DNA of 19,267 nucleotides from an uncultured Oscillibacter sp. (GCA_910587875.1 CAJUOD010000051.1:1-19267), one strand, 5' to 3'; shown: positions 6,614-14,519, counted from the first letter of the stretch. Numbers and translations are program-made. The notes: generated by a model from the letters alone, not told the origin.

Positions 6614-8212
6614 TTCCCTTATGGGCCGTATCTCCAAGTAGTAGTGCTCCCGCTCCAGGTCCAGCTCCACAGCCGTGACGCCCGTTTCCAGGTCGAAGCC
6701 GAAGTCCTGCCCCGTGATTTTCACGTTCTTCGTGTTCACCAGGGCGGCCCCCTGCCGGGTGAAGTCCAGGGAGGACCCCAGGCGGGTCGTCAGGTCATAG
6801 CCCTGGAGCCCCGCGTGCTCAGAGCCGGAGCAGGCGAAGTCAAAGCTGGGCGCCTTCCAGTAGTCGCACTCCACCCGGACGCTCCCCCCGGCGGGCGCCG
6901 TCACCGGAAAAGCCAGGTACAGCACCCGGTCCTGCCACAGGGTCTCCATCACCATATCGTCCAGCCGCCCGTCGGCGTAGCGGTCCATGGACGCGCCGGA
7001 CAGGAGGCCGTACTGGGTCAGCAGCTCCGCCGCGGCCCTCTGGTACATCTCGAAGGTGACAGGGCCGTCCTCCGTCACCCAGCCCTCCCCGTATCTGTCG
7101 TAGCCCTCCATGCACTCCCGGCAGGCCAGCTCCAGCACCGCGTCCAGGGCGGCCGTCCTCCGGGTGACGGTGCAGGAAACCCCCTCGATTTCCTCTCCGG
7201 GGTAACAGCCGCCGTCCTGGTAGCCCTGGAGGGTATAGTCCCCGACGTCCTCCCCCAGCACGATCAGCAGCTTCACCTTCGGCTCGTGCCGCTTCCCGTC
7301 GGGGACGAAATAACTGTACCGCCGGAAGCCCTCGTCCCACTCACAGCCGTTGAAGCCGTAGGTGAGGATTTTCGTGGCGTCCTCGTCGATCTCGAAGGAC
7401 ACCGTCTGGGTGGCCGCCGGGTACTGCTCGTGGGGCGCGGCGAAGTCCGAGAACTCGTACACCGTCACCGGCATATCCAGGTCCGGGCCGTCCCCCAGGG
7501 CCTGGGCCTGATACTCCCCGCTCTCCAGAAGGGCCTTGTACCCCCTCCAGCTGTTCAGCTCCATGAGATTCATGGTGTCCGGCTCCTCCGCGCCGACGGT
7601 GGACTCGAAGCCCCCGGCGTAGGCCCCGGCGTGCAAAACCGCCTCCACGGCCTCCCCGTCTATCTTCATGGCGGGCAGCTCCTCCGCCAGATCGGCGAAG
7701 CTCCCGGCGAAGGGGTACAGGGCCGTCACGGTGATATCCGCCTCCGTGGGGTTGCTCAAGATGTAAGCGTCCGTCACCCCGGCCCCCCACTGGCGGGACT
7801 CCTTATAGCCGTTCGTCTCCCGGGCGAAATCCCAGGTGATCTCCCGCTCCGCCGTCAGCCCGCCGGGGTCCTCCACAGTGGTCAGGGGCAGCACCGGCCC
7901 GGCGTAGGACAGGAAGGTGATCCCGTCCTCCACGCCGCCGGACCCACCGGACTCGCCGGGGTCCATGGGCGCGCTGCCCGCCGGGGCGTCCCCGGACGCG
8001 CTCCCGGAGTCCCCGCCGCCGGACATGCCGCTTCCATAGCCCCGGAAGCCCCCGGTGACCCGCCAGCCGAAGCCCAGCACCAGCGCCAGGCACGCCGCCA
8101 GGGCCGCCCAGCGCTTCCATTCCACCCGCCGCCGGGCCCGCGTCTCCAGGGCCTCCTCCACCAGGGCCGGGTCCGCCAGGCCCAGGACCCGGAACAGCCG
8201 CTCCGCTCTCAT
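6611..8212 (-). CDS. Membrane-anchored ECF-partner protein, putative anti-sigma factor with large exported domain
   Basis: A 533-aa protein with three parts. A short cytoplasmic head of about 33 residues begins MRAERLFRVLGLADPALVEE. One membrane helix follows (WAALAACLALVLGFGW, about 34-50). Then comes a Gly/Ser/Pro-rich linker (about 55-100) and roughly 430 exported residues that I do not recognise. The ATG overlaps the sigma-factor stop (ATGA), and AAAAGGAGGGG lies inside the end of the sigma gene, so the two are translationally coupled. By position and topology the head is the likely sigma-binding part and the exterior a sensor. No zinc-finger anti-sigma motif (HxxxCxxC) is present, so anti-sigma activity is inference only. 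It could also be an effector controlled by the sigma factor. Confidence 0.75.
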   Translation of the reverse strand: MRAERLFRVLGLADPALVEEALETRARRRVEWKRWAALAACLALVLGFGWRVTGGFRGYGSGMSGGGDSGSASGDAPAGSAPMDPGESGGSGGVEDGITFLSYAGPVLPLTTVEDPGGLTAEREITWDFARETNGYKESRQWGAGVTDAYILSNPTEADITVTALYPFAGSFADLAEELPAMKIDGEAVEAVLHAGAYAGGFESTVGAEEPDTMNLMELNSWRGYKALLESGEYQAQALGDGPDLDMPVTVYEFSDFAAPHEQYPAATQTVSFEIDEDATKILTYGFNGCEWDEGFRRYSYFVPDGKRHEPKVKLLIVLGEDVGDYTLQGYQDGGCYPGEEIEGVSCTVTRRTAALDAVLELACRECMEGYDRYGEGWVTEDGPVTFEMYQRAAAELLTQYGLLSGASMDRYADGRLDDMVMETLWQDRVLYLAFPVTAPAGGSVRVECDYWKAPSFDFACSGSEHAGLQGYDLTTRLGSSLDFTRQGAALVNTKNVKITGQDFGFDLETGVTAVELDLEREHYYLEIRPIRE

Positions 8213-8760
8213 ACCGCGATCCCCTCCTTTTCCAGGTACTCCCGCAGGGCCCTCCGGCTCCGGAAGAGGGAGGATTTCACCTTCCCCTCCCCGCAGTCCA
8301 GGGCCCCCGCGATCTCCGCCACGCTCTCGCCGTACCAGTACCGCCGGAGGAACATGGCCCGGGCCTCCCGGGTCAGCCCCCGGAGGAATCCATTCAGCAG
8401 CTCCGCCAGCTCCACGTCCTCCACGCTCCGTCCAGCCGGGGCGGGGAGGCAGTCCTCCAGCTCTCCCAGCAGGGCCTCCGCCCCGCCGCCCCGCTTCTCC
8501 GCCCGGAGGCTCTTCCAGCGGTCCAGGGAGAGATTCCGGGTGATCCGCCCCAGCCAATTCCGGAAGGCCCCGGGCCGGGCGGGGGGAATGGCCTCCCAGG
8601 CCCGGAGGTAGGTGTCGCTGACGCACTCCTCCGCGTCCTCCCGGCTGTGGAGCAGGTTCCAGGAGATGCTCCGCAGCAGCTTCCCGTACTTCCCCTCCGT
8701 CTCCGGGATGGCTCTCTGGTCCCGGTCCCAGTACAGCTGGATAATCTGTCCGTCCTCCAC
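8209..8760 (-). CDS. ECF-type RNA polymerase sigma-70 factor
   Basis: A small extracytoplasmic-function sigma factor of 183 aa. Region 2 (about residues 22-85) includes DAEECVSDTYLRAWEAIPP and the RNITRNLSLDRW-like core-binding and -10 recognition segment. Region 4 (about 128-178) is a helix-turn-helix running FLRRYWYGESVAEIAG to SRRALREYL for -35 recognition. The start is GTG 8760, with GGAGAGGAGG (8769-8778) 8 bases upstream. A SigM/SigW-type promoter lies 38-65 bases upstream, so it probably drives its own transcription. It is followed, with ATGA overlap, by the membrane protein gene. Target genes elsewhere cannot be seen. Confidence 0.93.
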   Translation of the reverse strand: MEDGQIIQLYWDRDQRAIPETEGKYGKLLRSISWNLLHSREDAEECVSDTYLRAWEAIPPARPGAFRNWLGRITRNLSLDRWKSLRAEKRGGGAEALLGELEDCLPAPAGRSVEDVELAELLNGFLRGLTREARAMFLRRYWYGESVAEIAGALDCGEGKVKSSLFRSRRALREYLEKEGIAV

Positions 8761-8797
8761 GGCCTCCGCCTCCTCTCCGTTTGTTCTCTATTTACTC

Positions 8798-8825
8798 AGA
8801 CGAAAAAAGCAGTCTCCCGGTTTCA
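8798..8825 (-). promoter_or_regulatory. ECF-type (SigM/SigW/SigX-like) promoter of the sigma gene
   Basis: On minus, -35 TGAAACC (8825 to 8819) is followed by 16 bases including a T6 run and then -10 CGTCT (8802 to 8798). This matches the known Bacillus ECF consensus TGAAAC-N16/17-CGTC. It would give a leader of about 30 bases before GTG 8760. Autoregulation is inferred. Confidence 0.7.
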
Positions 8826-8844
8826 TGGTATCACAAAAATTTTT

Positions 8845-8893
8845 GCCCCGCAAACGGGGGCAGGAAAAAAGCCCCCCTCCGGGGGACTTTTTT
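8845..8893. terminator. Double hairpin terminator between the protease gene and the sigma operon
   Basis: AAAAAAGCCCCCCTCCGGGG is the left part of a symmetrical hairpin: C-run 8872-8877 pairs with G-run 8881-8885, with A6 (8865-8870) before and T6 (8888-8893) after. It can therefore terminate on either strand. For the minus-strand protease it lies 2 bases after the stop. A second small stem, GCCCC/GGGGC (8845-8861), lies next to an A5T5 tract. Confidence 0.8.
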
Positions 8894-8894
8894 C

Positions 8895-9620
8895 TCAGGC
8901 GCCGGAGGGCTTCCGCCCGCGGCGCTTTTTTCCCTTGTCGATCTCGCCGTAGAGCCAGCGGAGCCCGTCGGAGAGGCCCCCCACCTCGTCGATGAGCCCC
9001 AGGCGGACGGCCTCCTCGCCGTAGATGACGCTGCCCACGTCGGCGGCCATGTCGTCCTTCTGGAGCATCAGGTCCTGAAAGTCCCCGGCGGAGATGTGGC
9101 TGTGTCCGGAGACGAAGGCCACAATGCGGTCCTGGAGCCGCTGGAAGTAGCTGTAGGTCTGGGGCGCGGCGATGACGGTGCCGCTCATGCGCACCGGGTG
9201 GATGGTCATGGCGGCGGAGGGCACGGCGAAGCTCCGCCGGGCCGCCACCGCCAGGGGCACGCCGATGGAGTGGCTGCCCCCCAGGACGATGGAGACGGTG
9301 GGCTTGGTCATGCCCGCGATGAGCTCCGCGATGGCCAGGCCCGCCTCCACGTCCCCGCCCACGGTGTTGAGGAGGAAGAGGACCCCCGCCACCTCGCCGG
9401 ACTCCTCCAGCTTGGCCAGCAAGGGGAGGACGTGCTCATACTTCGTGGTCTTGGTCCGGTCGGCGGCGGCGACGTGGCCCTCGATCTGGCCGATGATGGT
9501 GAGGCAGTAGATATTCCCGTGGGGCGTGGCCGTCATGGCGGAGCCGAAGTCCAGGATGGACTGGGCAGCCTCCTTTTGTGTATCGTCTTCCGCTTGGGTG
9601 GGCTTGGTGGTTTTGGTCAT
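8895..9620 (-). CDS. tepA: ClpP-fold serine protease, TepA-like
   Basis: A 241-aa member of the S14 ClpP superfamily, closest in look to B. subtilis TepA (translocation-enhancing protein, about 245 aa). The oxyanion region TVGGDVEAG (87-94), the nucleophile S118 in GGSHSIGVPLAV and H141 in TIHPVRMSG form the expected catalytic set. The Lys/Arg-rich C-terminus (DKGKKRRGRK) has no membrane segment, so it is probably cytosolic. I start it at ATG 9620 because AGGAGG sits 9 bases upstream; the frame is open to 9677 but without a ribosome site. It is divergent from proB and is a single-gene unit ended by the following hairpin. The substrate is unknown; the gene symbol is by resemblance only. Confidence 0.82.
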   Translation of the reverse strand: MTKTTKPTQAEDDTQKEAAQSILDFGSAMTATPHGNIYCLTIIGQIEGHVAAADRTKTTKYEHVLPLLAKLEESGEVAGVLFLLNTVGGDVEAGLAIAELIAGMTKPTVSIVLGGSHSIGVPLAVAARRSFAVPSAAMTIHPVRMSGTVIAAPQTYSYFQRLQDRIVAFVSGHSHISAGDFQDLMLQKDDMAADVGSVIYGEEAVRLGLIDEVGGLSDGLRWLYGEIDKGKKRRGRKPSGA

Positions 9621-9722
9621 GGTACGGTACCTCCTTTTTGTGGAAGTAGCTTCTCCGGTTTTCCGGAAATTACCCATACCTGACGGGCGGTTTCTTTTGG
9701 GCTTTTCTTTTCCCCTCCGCCG

Positions 9723-9731
9723 TGCTATACT
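9723..9731 (+). promoter_or_regulatory. Extended -10 promoter of the proBAC operon
   Basis: TGCTATACT has TATACT at 9726-9731 and no good -35. The start point would be near 9738, leaving a leader of about 29 bases. That is too short for a proline T-box or other attenuator. Confidence 0.55.
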
Positions 9732-9766
9732 GGGGGCAAATCATGCCCGTGGGGCGGGAGGAAATC

Positions 9767-10582
9767 GTGATTCGTAACAGACAGCGTATCGTCGTCAAGG
9801 TGGGCACCTCCACCCTGACCCACAGCTCCGGCAGCCTGGATCTCCGGAGCATGGAGAAGCTGGTCCGGGTGCTGGCGGACCTGAGCGGCGGCGGGTGGGA
9901 GGTCATTCTGGTGACCTCCGGGGCCATCGCCGTGGGCACGGCCCGGATGGGCCTGGACGAACGGCCCCGGGCCCTTCGGATGAAGCAGGCCGCCGCCGCC
10001 GTGGGCCAGTGCCGGATGATGCACATCTACGACAAGCTCTTCTCCGAGTACAACTGCACCGTAGCCCAGATCCTCCTCACCGGGGACGACGTGGAGGACC
10101 CCGTCCGGGCGGAGCACCTGAAGAACACTTTCGGAAGCCTGCTGGAGTTAGGGATCATCCCGGTGGTGAACGAGAACGACTCCGTCTCCTCCGCCGAGAT
10201 TGAGACGGGGCACCACAAGGTGCTGGGGGACAACGACACCCTCTCCGCCATCGTGGCGGAGCTCTGCGGGGCGGACCTGCTGGTGCTCCTCAGCGACATC
10301 GACGGGCTCTATGACGCCGACCCCAAGCGGGACCCGGAGGCGAAGCTGCTCCACCGGGTGGAGGCGCTGACGCCGGAGATTCTGGAAATGGCCGGGGGCG
10401 CGGGCACCTGGCGGGGCACCGGCGGCATGGCGACGAAGCTCTCCGCCGCGAGAATCGCCATGGAGGCGGGCTGCGACATGGTCATCACCAACGGGGCCCG
10501 GCCCGAGGGCCTGTATGACATCGTGGAGGGCCGGGACATCGGGACCCGGTTCATCGCCCCGGAAAAGGAGGCACAATTATGA
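9767..10582 (+). CDS. proB: Glutamate 5-kinase, short form
   Basis: First step of proline synthesis: ATP phosphorylates glutamate to glutamyl-5-phosphate in the cytosol. Amino-acid-kinase motifs are VVKVGTSTL at the N-terminus, VTSGAIAVG, NENDSVSS, DNDTLSA, LSDIDGLYDADP and GTGGMATKL. The start is GTG 9767, with GGGAGGAA ending 4-5 bases before it. The frame is open to 9722, but those codons lie in the promoter. At 271 aa it is the kinase domain only; the C-terminal PUA domain of the E. coli enzyme (367 aa) is missing, as in many Firmicutes. It overlaps proA by ATGA. Confidence 0.95.
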   Translation: MIRNRQRIVVKVGTSTLTHSSGSLDLRSMEKLVRVLADLSGGGWEVILVTSGAIAVGTARMGLDERPRALRMKQAAAAVGQCRMMHIYDKLFSEYNCTVAQILLTGDDVEDPVRAEHLKNTFGSLLELGIIPVVNENDSVSSAEIETGHHKVLGDNDTLSAIVAELCGADLLVLLSDIDGLYDADPKRDPEAKLLHRVEALTPEILEMAGGAGTWRGTGGMATKLSAARIAMEAGCDMVITNGARPEGLYDIVEGRDIGTRFIAPEKEAQL

Positions 10583-11826
10583 CCGCATTGCAGGAACAGG
10601 GACGCCTGGCCAAGGCCGCGTCCTACACCCTCTCCACCGCCGGGACGGCGAAAAAGAACGCCGCCCTGGAGGCCATCGCGGAGACTCTGGCCCGGCGGAA
10701 GGGCGAGTGGCTGGAGGCCAACGCCGCCGACGTGGCCGCCGCCAGGGAGGCGGGCATGCGCCCCGCCATGCTGGACCGGCTCACCCTCACGGAGGAGCGG
10801 ATTGACGGCATTGTGTCCGCCGTCCGGGAGGTCGTCGCCCTGCCGGACCCCATCGGGAAGGTGGATAAAATGGAGACCCGGCCCAACGGGCTCATCATCG
10901 GGCGGCGGCGGGTGCCCCTGGGGGTCGTCGCCATCATCTTCGAGGCCCGGCCCAACGTCACCGTGGACGCGGCGGCGCTGTGCCTGAAGTCCGGCAACGT
11001 CTGCATCCTCCGGGGCGGCAAAGAGGCCATCCGCTCCAACCGCAAGGCGGCGGAGCTCATGCGGGCCGCCTTGAAGTCCGCCGGCCTGCCGGAGGACTGC
11101 GTCTCCCTGGTGCAGGACACCAGCCACGAGACGGCAAACGAGCTCATGCACCTGGACGGCTATGTGGACGTACTGATCCCCCGGGGCGGCGCGGGGCTCA
11201 TCCGGGCCGTGGCGAAGGAGGCCAGCGTCCCCGTCATACGGACCGGGGAGGGGGTCTGCCACATCTACGTGGACGACGAGGCGGATCTGGACATGGCCGC
11301 GAACATTCTCTACAACGCCAAGTGCTCCCGCCCCTCCGTGTGCAACGCCGCGGAGTGCCTGCTGGTCCAGAGAGACGTCGCGGAGGCGTTTTTGAAAAAG
11401 GCCGTGCCCCTGCTGGACAAACACAGCGTGGAGCTCCGCTGCGACGAGAGAGCCCTGGCGATCCTGGGAGGCCGGGCCGTGCCCGCCCAGGAGAGCGACT
11501 GGGACGCGGAATATGACGACTACATCCTGGCCGTGCGGACGGTGCGGGACATGGAGGAAGCGATTCAATTCATCAACGCCCACGGCACCGGGCACTCGGA
11601 GGCCATCATGACCGCCAACTACTTCAAGGCCCAGCGCTTCCTGGACGCGGTGGACGCGGCGGCGGTGTACGTCAACGCCTCCACCCGCTTCACCGACGGC
11701 GGCGAGTTCGGCCTGGGAGCGGAGATCGGCATCTCCACCCAGAAGATGCACGCCCGGGGCCCCATGGGCCTGGAGGAGCTGACCAGCTGCAAATATGTGA
11801 TTTATGGCGAGGGCCAGGTCCGGTAA
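10579..11826 (+). CDS. proA: Glutamate-5-semialdehyde dehydrogenase (gamma-glutamyl phosphate reductase)
   Basis: Second step of proline synthesis: NADPH-dependent reduction of glutamyl-5-phosphate to glutamate-5-semialdehyde. It is an aldehyde-dehydrogenase-fold protein of 415 aa, the normal length. The catalytic Cys is C255 in SRPSVCNAAE. Family marks include VPLGVVAIIFEARPNVT, LRGGKEA, PRGGAGLI and the C-terminal FGLGAEIGISTQK and ARGPMGLEELT. The ATG overlaps the proB stop (ATGA), and AAAAGGAGG (10563-10571) lies in the end of proB, indicating translational coupling. Substrate channelling of the unstable phosphate between ProB and ProA is known for the family. Confidence 0.97.
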   Translation: MTALQEQGRLAKAASYTLSTAGTAKKNAALEAIAETLARRKGEWLEANAADVAAAREAGMRPAMLDRLTLTEERIDGIVSAVREVVALPDPIGKVDKMETRPNGLIIGRRRVPLGVVAIIFEARPNVTVDAAALCLKSGNVCILRGGKEAIRSNRKAAELMRAALKSAGLPEDCVSLVQDTSHETANELMHLDGYVDVLIPRGGAGLIRAVAKEASVPVIRTGEGVCHIYVDDEADLDMAANILYNAKCSRPSVCNAAECLLVQRDVAEAFLKKAVPLLDKHSVELRCDERALAILGGRAVPAQESDWDAEYDDYILAVRTVRDMEEAIQFINAHGTGHSEAIMTANYFKAQRFLDAVDAAAVYVNASTRFTDGGEFGLGAEIGISTQKMHARGPMGLEELTSCKYVIYGEGQVR

Positions 11827-11841
11827 AGGAGGAAAGCGGCA

Positions 11842-12639
11842 ATGACATTTGGATTCATCGGAACCGGAAACATGGGCAGCGCCCTGGCACGGGCGGCTCG
11901 GAAGAGGCTGGAGGGACGGCACATTCTTCTGTCCAACCGCACGGCAGCCAAGTCGGAGGCCCTGGCGAAGGAGCTGGGGGGGCCCCCCTCCAGCAATCAG
12001 ATCGTCGCCGACTTCGCGGACTACATCTTCCTGGGCGTCAAGCCCCAGATGATGGAGGAGCTTCTGGAGGAGCTGGCCCCCATCCTGGCGAATCGGAAGA
12101 ACCGCTTCGTCCTGGTCACCATGGCGGCGGGGCTGACCATCGCGGACATCCAGCGCATGGCGGGGGCGGACTATCCCGTGATCCGCATCATGCCCAACAC
12201 CCCCTGCTCCATCGGGGAGGGGATGATCCTCTACACCCCCGGCCCCGGCGTGACGGAGGAGGAAACCCAGGCGTTCCTGGAGGCCATGTCCGGCGCGGGG
12301 CGCTTCGCCCTCCTACCGGAGCGGCTGATGGACGCAGGCAGCGCCGTGGCGGGCTGCGGCCCGGCCTTCGCGGACCTCTTCGTGGAGGCCCTGGCGGACG
12401 GCGGCGTGGCCTGCGGCCTGCCCCGGGCCCAGGCCCTGGAGTTCGCCGCCCAGATGCTCCTGGGCTCCGCCCGGCTCATCCTGGAGAGCGGGAAGCACCC
12501 GGGAGAATTGAAGGACGCGGTCTGCTCTCCCGGCGGGACCACCATCCAGGGCGTGCGGGCGCTGGAGGAGGCGGGCTTCCGGGGGGCGGTGATGGACGCG
12601 GTCATTGCCGCCTGGGAGGCCAACGGAAAATTGAAATAA
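11842..12639 (+). CDS. proC: Pyrroline-5-carboxylate reductase
   Basis: Last step of proline synthesis: NAD(P)H reduces pyrroline-5-carboxylate to proline. The N-terminal dinucleotide fold begins FGFIGTGNMGSALA. RIMPNTPCSIGEG (about 113-125) follows. The dimerisation and active-site helices carry AGCGPAFADLFVEALADGGV and CSPGGTTIQGVRALE. The 265 aa length is typical. AAAGGAGGAAA (11826-11836) sits between the proA stop and the ATG, with a 15-base gap. It completes a proB-proA-proC operon, so the organism should be able to make proline from glutamate. Confidence 0.97.
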   Translation: MTFGFIGTGNMGSALARAARKRLEGRHILLSNRTAAKSEALAKELGGPPSSNQIVADFADYIFLGVKPQMMEELLEELAPILANRKNRFVLVTMAAGLTIADIQRMAGADYPVIRIMPNTPCSIGEGMILYTPGPGVTEEETQAFLEAMSGAGRFALLPERLMDAGSAVAGCGPAFADLFVEALADGGVACGLPRAQALEFAAQMLLGSARLILESGKHPGELKDAVCSPGGTTIQGVRALEEAGFRGAVMDAVIAAWEANGKLK

Positions 12640-12667
12640 GAAAAGCCCCCTTTTCAGGGGGCTTTTC
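12640..12667. terminator. Bidirectional terminator between proC and the SLH gene
   Basis: GAAAAGCCCCC (12640-12650) pairs perfectly with GGGGGCTTTTC (12657-12667) around a TTTTCA loop. The symmetrical A/T arms let it serve both the proline operon and the convergent surface-protein gene. Confidence 0.88.
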
Positions 12668-12683
12668 TGACGGCTGGAATCGC

Positions 12684-14519
12684 TCACTTGGCGTAGGCCC
12701 GGAAGAGGAAGGTGACAATCTGGCCCCGTGTGCAGGGGTCGCCGGGGCCGAAGGTGGTGGCAGTCTTGCCCGTGGTCACGCCCTTTTCCACGGCCCAGTC
12801 CACGGCGTCCGGGAGGTCGGGCCAGTACCACTGGCCCCGCTCCGGCTCCTGCACGTCCTCGAAGCTGGCCTTGGCCGCGGCCTTGGGGCGGCCAAAGGCC
12901 GTCCAGATAAAGTAGACCGCGGTTACCCGGCTGCAGGTCTTGTCGGGGGCGAAGGTCCCGGACTCCTCCATGCCCATCTCGGCGGCCCACTGGACGGCCT
13001 TGTAGTAATAGGCGTCGGCCTTGGTCACGTCGGCGTACTCCGCCTCCATGCTCTTGGGCTCCGGGGACCCGGCGGCCCGCCAGAGGAAGGTGACGATCTG
13101 GGCCCGGGTGCAGGGGTCCCCGGGGCCGAAGGTTGTGGCGGTCTTGCCGTTGGTGATCCCCTTCTCCACCGCCCAGGCAATGGCCGGGGCGAAGGGGGAC
13201 GCGGCGGGCACGTCGGTGAAAGCGGAGGGCTTCGCGGTCTCGGCGGGCTTGGCGGTCTCCGCCGGCTTCGCGGTCTCCGCGGGCTTCTGGGTCTCCACGG
13301 GCTTGGCCTCCACGGCCTCGCCGTTTTTAATCACCACGCCGGTTTTCACCCAGGCGGCGTAAAGGGTCATGTCCTCCGTGACGGGGTTGGACTCCTTCCA
13401 GGGATACAGCTTGTCGTCCGCGTCGTTGAGGACGCACCAGGCGTAGAACTTGTAGTTCGCGGCCGGGGGCGTCAGCTTGCTCCCGTCGGGCAGGCCCACG
13501 AAGTCGCCCTTGGTCACGGTCTTTTCCTTGGGGATTTCGTCCTGCTTGGGGTCCTTGTAGTTGAGGTCGAATTTCACGGTGAAGGGGCCGTCCTTGTTCT
13601 CCTCGGCCTTGGTCCACTTGGCGGCCAGGAGGGCGTCGTCCGCAAACACGGTGGACAGGTCCGCCTTTTTGGCGCTGGAGGGGATGTCCACCTCTTTCCC
13701 GGCGTAGGCGTTGGTCAGCACGCTGCTGCTCACCACATACCAGCCGTCCAGGGTGTAGCCCTTCCGCTCGATTTTGGGGAGATCGTCCAGGCGTCCGTCG
13801 TCCCCGGTGGCCATCATGCCGATGCCGCTGTTCCGGTCCACAAAGATGTTGTGCTTCACGGCCAGCTCGCTTCCCGCCACAATGTCCTTGGCCGGGATGC
13901 CCCGGATGCTGGTGATGGTCCCGCCGTTGGGGATGAAGTCCACCCGGACGGGGTCCTGGGCGCCGTCCTTGGTCCACTGGGCCACGGCGGTCTCACTTCC
14001 GCCGAAGGCGCTGCCCGCCTTTACCTCCGTGCCGCCCACGAACCAGCCCTCGAAGGTGTAGCCCGGCCGGGTGGGAGTGGGGAGCTCCTCCTTCAGGGTG
14101 GGGGCGGTGCCGGACGTGTCCAGCTTTACGCTTTCCACAGAACAGGTCCCCCCGTTGGGGTCCAGCTTGAGAACAGGAACGTTGGAGTTGGCCCGCCACT
14201 TGGCCTTGACCATTGTGTCGGCGGTGAAGTCCACGTTCCCGATGCTGTTCTCAGATTCGGCGTCCCACCCGTCGAAGACATATTCGTCGCCGGCCCATTC
14301 GGGAGCGGGCGGGTTCTCCGTGATGTTGTTTCCTGCCCCCAGCCACTTGGTCTTCGTGGTCCAGGCCGTCTTGCCGTCGGGGAATTTGCCGCCGTTGGCG
14401 TCGAAGGTAATGGTAAAGGATTCCGTGTGCTCGGTCTCCTCCGCCAGGGCCGCCATGGGCAGAAGCCCCAGGCACAGAACCAGGGCCAGCAGCCATGCCG
14501 CGACGCGTTTCTTTTTCAT
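12684..14519 (-). CDS. Exported surface protein with InlB-type repeats and three SLH domains
   Basis: A 611-aa wall protein. The Sec signal peptide (KKKR, hydrophobic core, ALA at 24-26) is cleaved before EETEH. Four divergent InlB B/Listeria-Bacteroides-type beta repeats follow, marked by FDANGG, LDPNGG, FIPNGG and FDLN starts and GYTFEGW-like ends (about 30-395). A flexible linker has three PAETAK units (about 403-429). Three SLH domains begin near 433, 494 and 552 and bind secondary cell-wall polymer. I choose ATG 14519 because GAGGAG (14531-14536) is 11 bases away; ATG 14528 would have only 2. There is no LPxTG or enzyme domain. A binding or adhesion role is possible but unproven. Confidence 0.85.
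   Translation of the reverse strand: MKKKRVAAWLLALVLCLGLLPMAALAEETEHTESFTITFDANGGKFPDGKTAWTTKTKWLGAGNNITENPPAPEWAGDEYVFDGWDAESENSIGNVDFTADTMVKAKWRANSNVPVLKLDPNGGTCSVESVKLDTSGTAPTLKEELPTPTRPGYTFEGWFVGGTEVKAGSAFGGSETAVAQWTKDGAQDPVRVDFIPNGGTITSIRGIPAKDIVAGSELAVKHNIFVDRNSGIGMMATGDDGRLDDLPKIERKGYTLDGWYVVSSSVLTNAYAGKEVDIPSSAKKADLSTVFADDALLAAKWTKAEENKDGPFTVKFDLNYKDPKQDEIPKEKTVTKGDFVGLPDGSKLTPPAANYKFYAWCVLNDADDKLYPWKESNPVTEDMTLYAAWVKTGVVIKNGEAVEAKPVETQKPAETAKPAETAKPAETAKPSAFTDVPAASPFAPAIAWAVEKGITNGKTATTFGPGDPCTRAQIVTFLWRAAGSPEPKSMEAEYADVTKADAYYYKAVQWAAEMGMEESGTFAPDKTCSRVTAVYFIWTAFGRPKAAAKASFEDVQEPERGQWYWPDLPDAVDWAVEKGVTTGKTATTFGPGDPCTRGQIVTFLFRAYAK
12704..12799. repeat. SLH module repeat, copy 1 (SLH3)
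   Basis: This stretch is a close copy of 13082-13177, 378 bases away. Both encode the conserved end of an SLH domain with GKTATTFGPGDPCTR followed by QIVTFL. It indicates internal duplication of an SLH unit; the middle SLH domain is much more diverged. Confidence 0.7.
13082..13177. repeat. SLH module repeat, copy 2 (SLH1)
   Basis: Partner of the copy at 12704-12799, with identical reading of the core peptide but scattered silent base differences. The duplication is therefore not very recent, or selection keeps the peptide. Confidence 0.7.
13233..13310. repeat. 18-base tandem repeat coding PAETAK linker
   Basis: Read on minus, this codes VETQKPAETAKPAETAKP and one more unit. It is a degenerate 18-base tandem array and forms the spacer between the beta repeats and the SLH anchor. 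Such arrays can change copy number. Confidence 0.65.

Noticed and set aside
6644..8611. 655-codon open frame on plus, opposite the membrane protein and sigma genes
   Set aside because: No ribosome site and repetitive Gly/Pro/Arg/Leu content. The minus strand has a sigma factor with coupled start and promoter.
9620..9722. Promoter for the TepA-like gene on minus
   Set aside because: Only weak candidates such as TATGGG or GGTAAT without a partner -35. A promoter must exist, but I cannot place it.
9738..9766. T-box or attenuator for the proline operon
   Set aside because: Only about 29 bases lie between the expected start point and the GTG codon.
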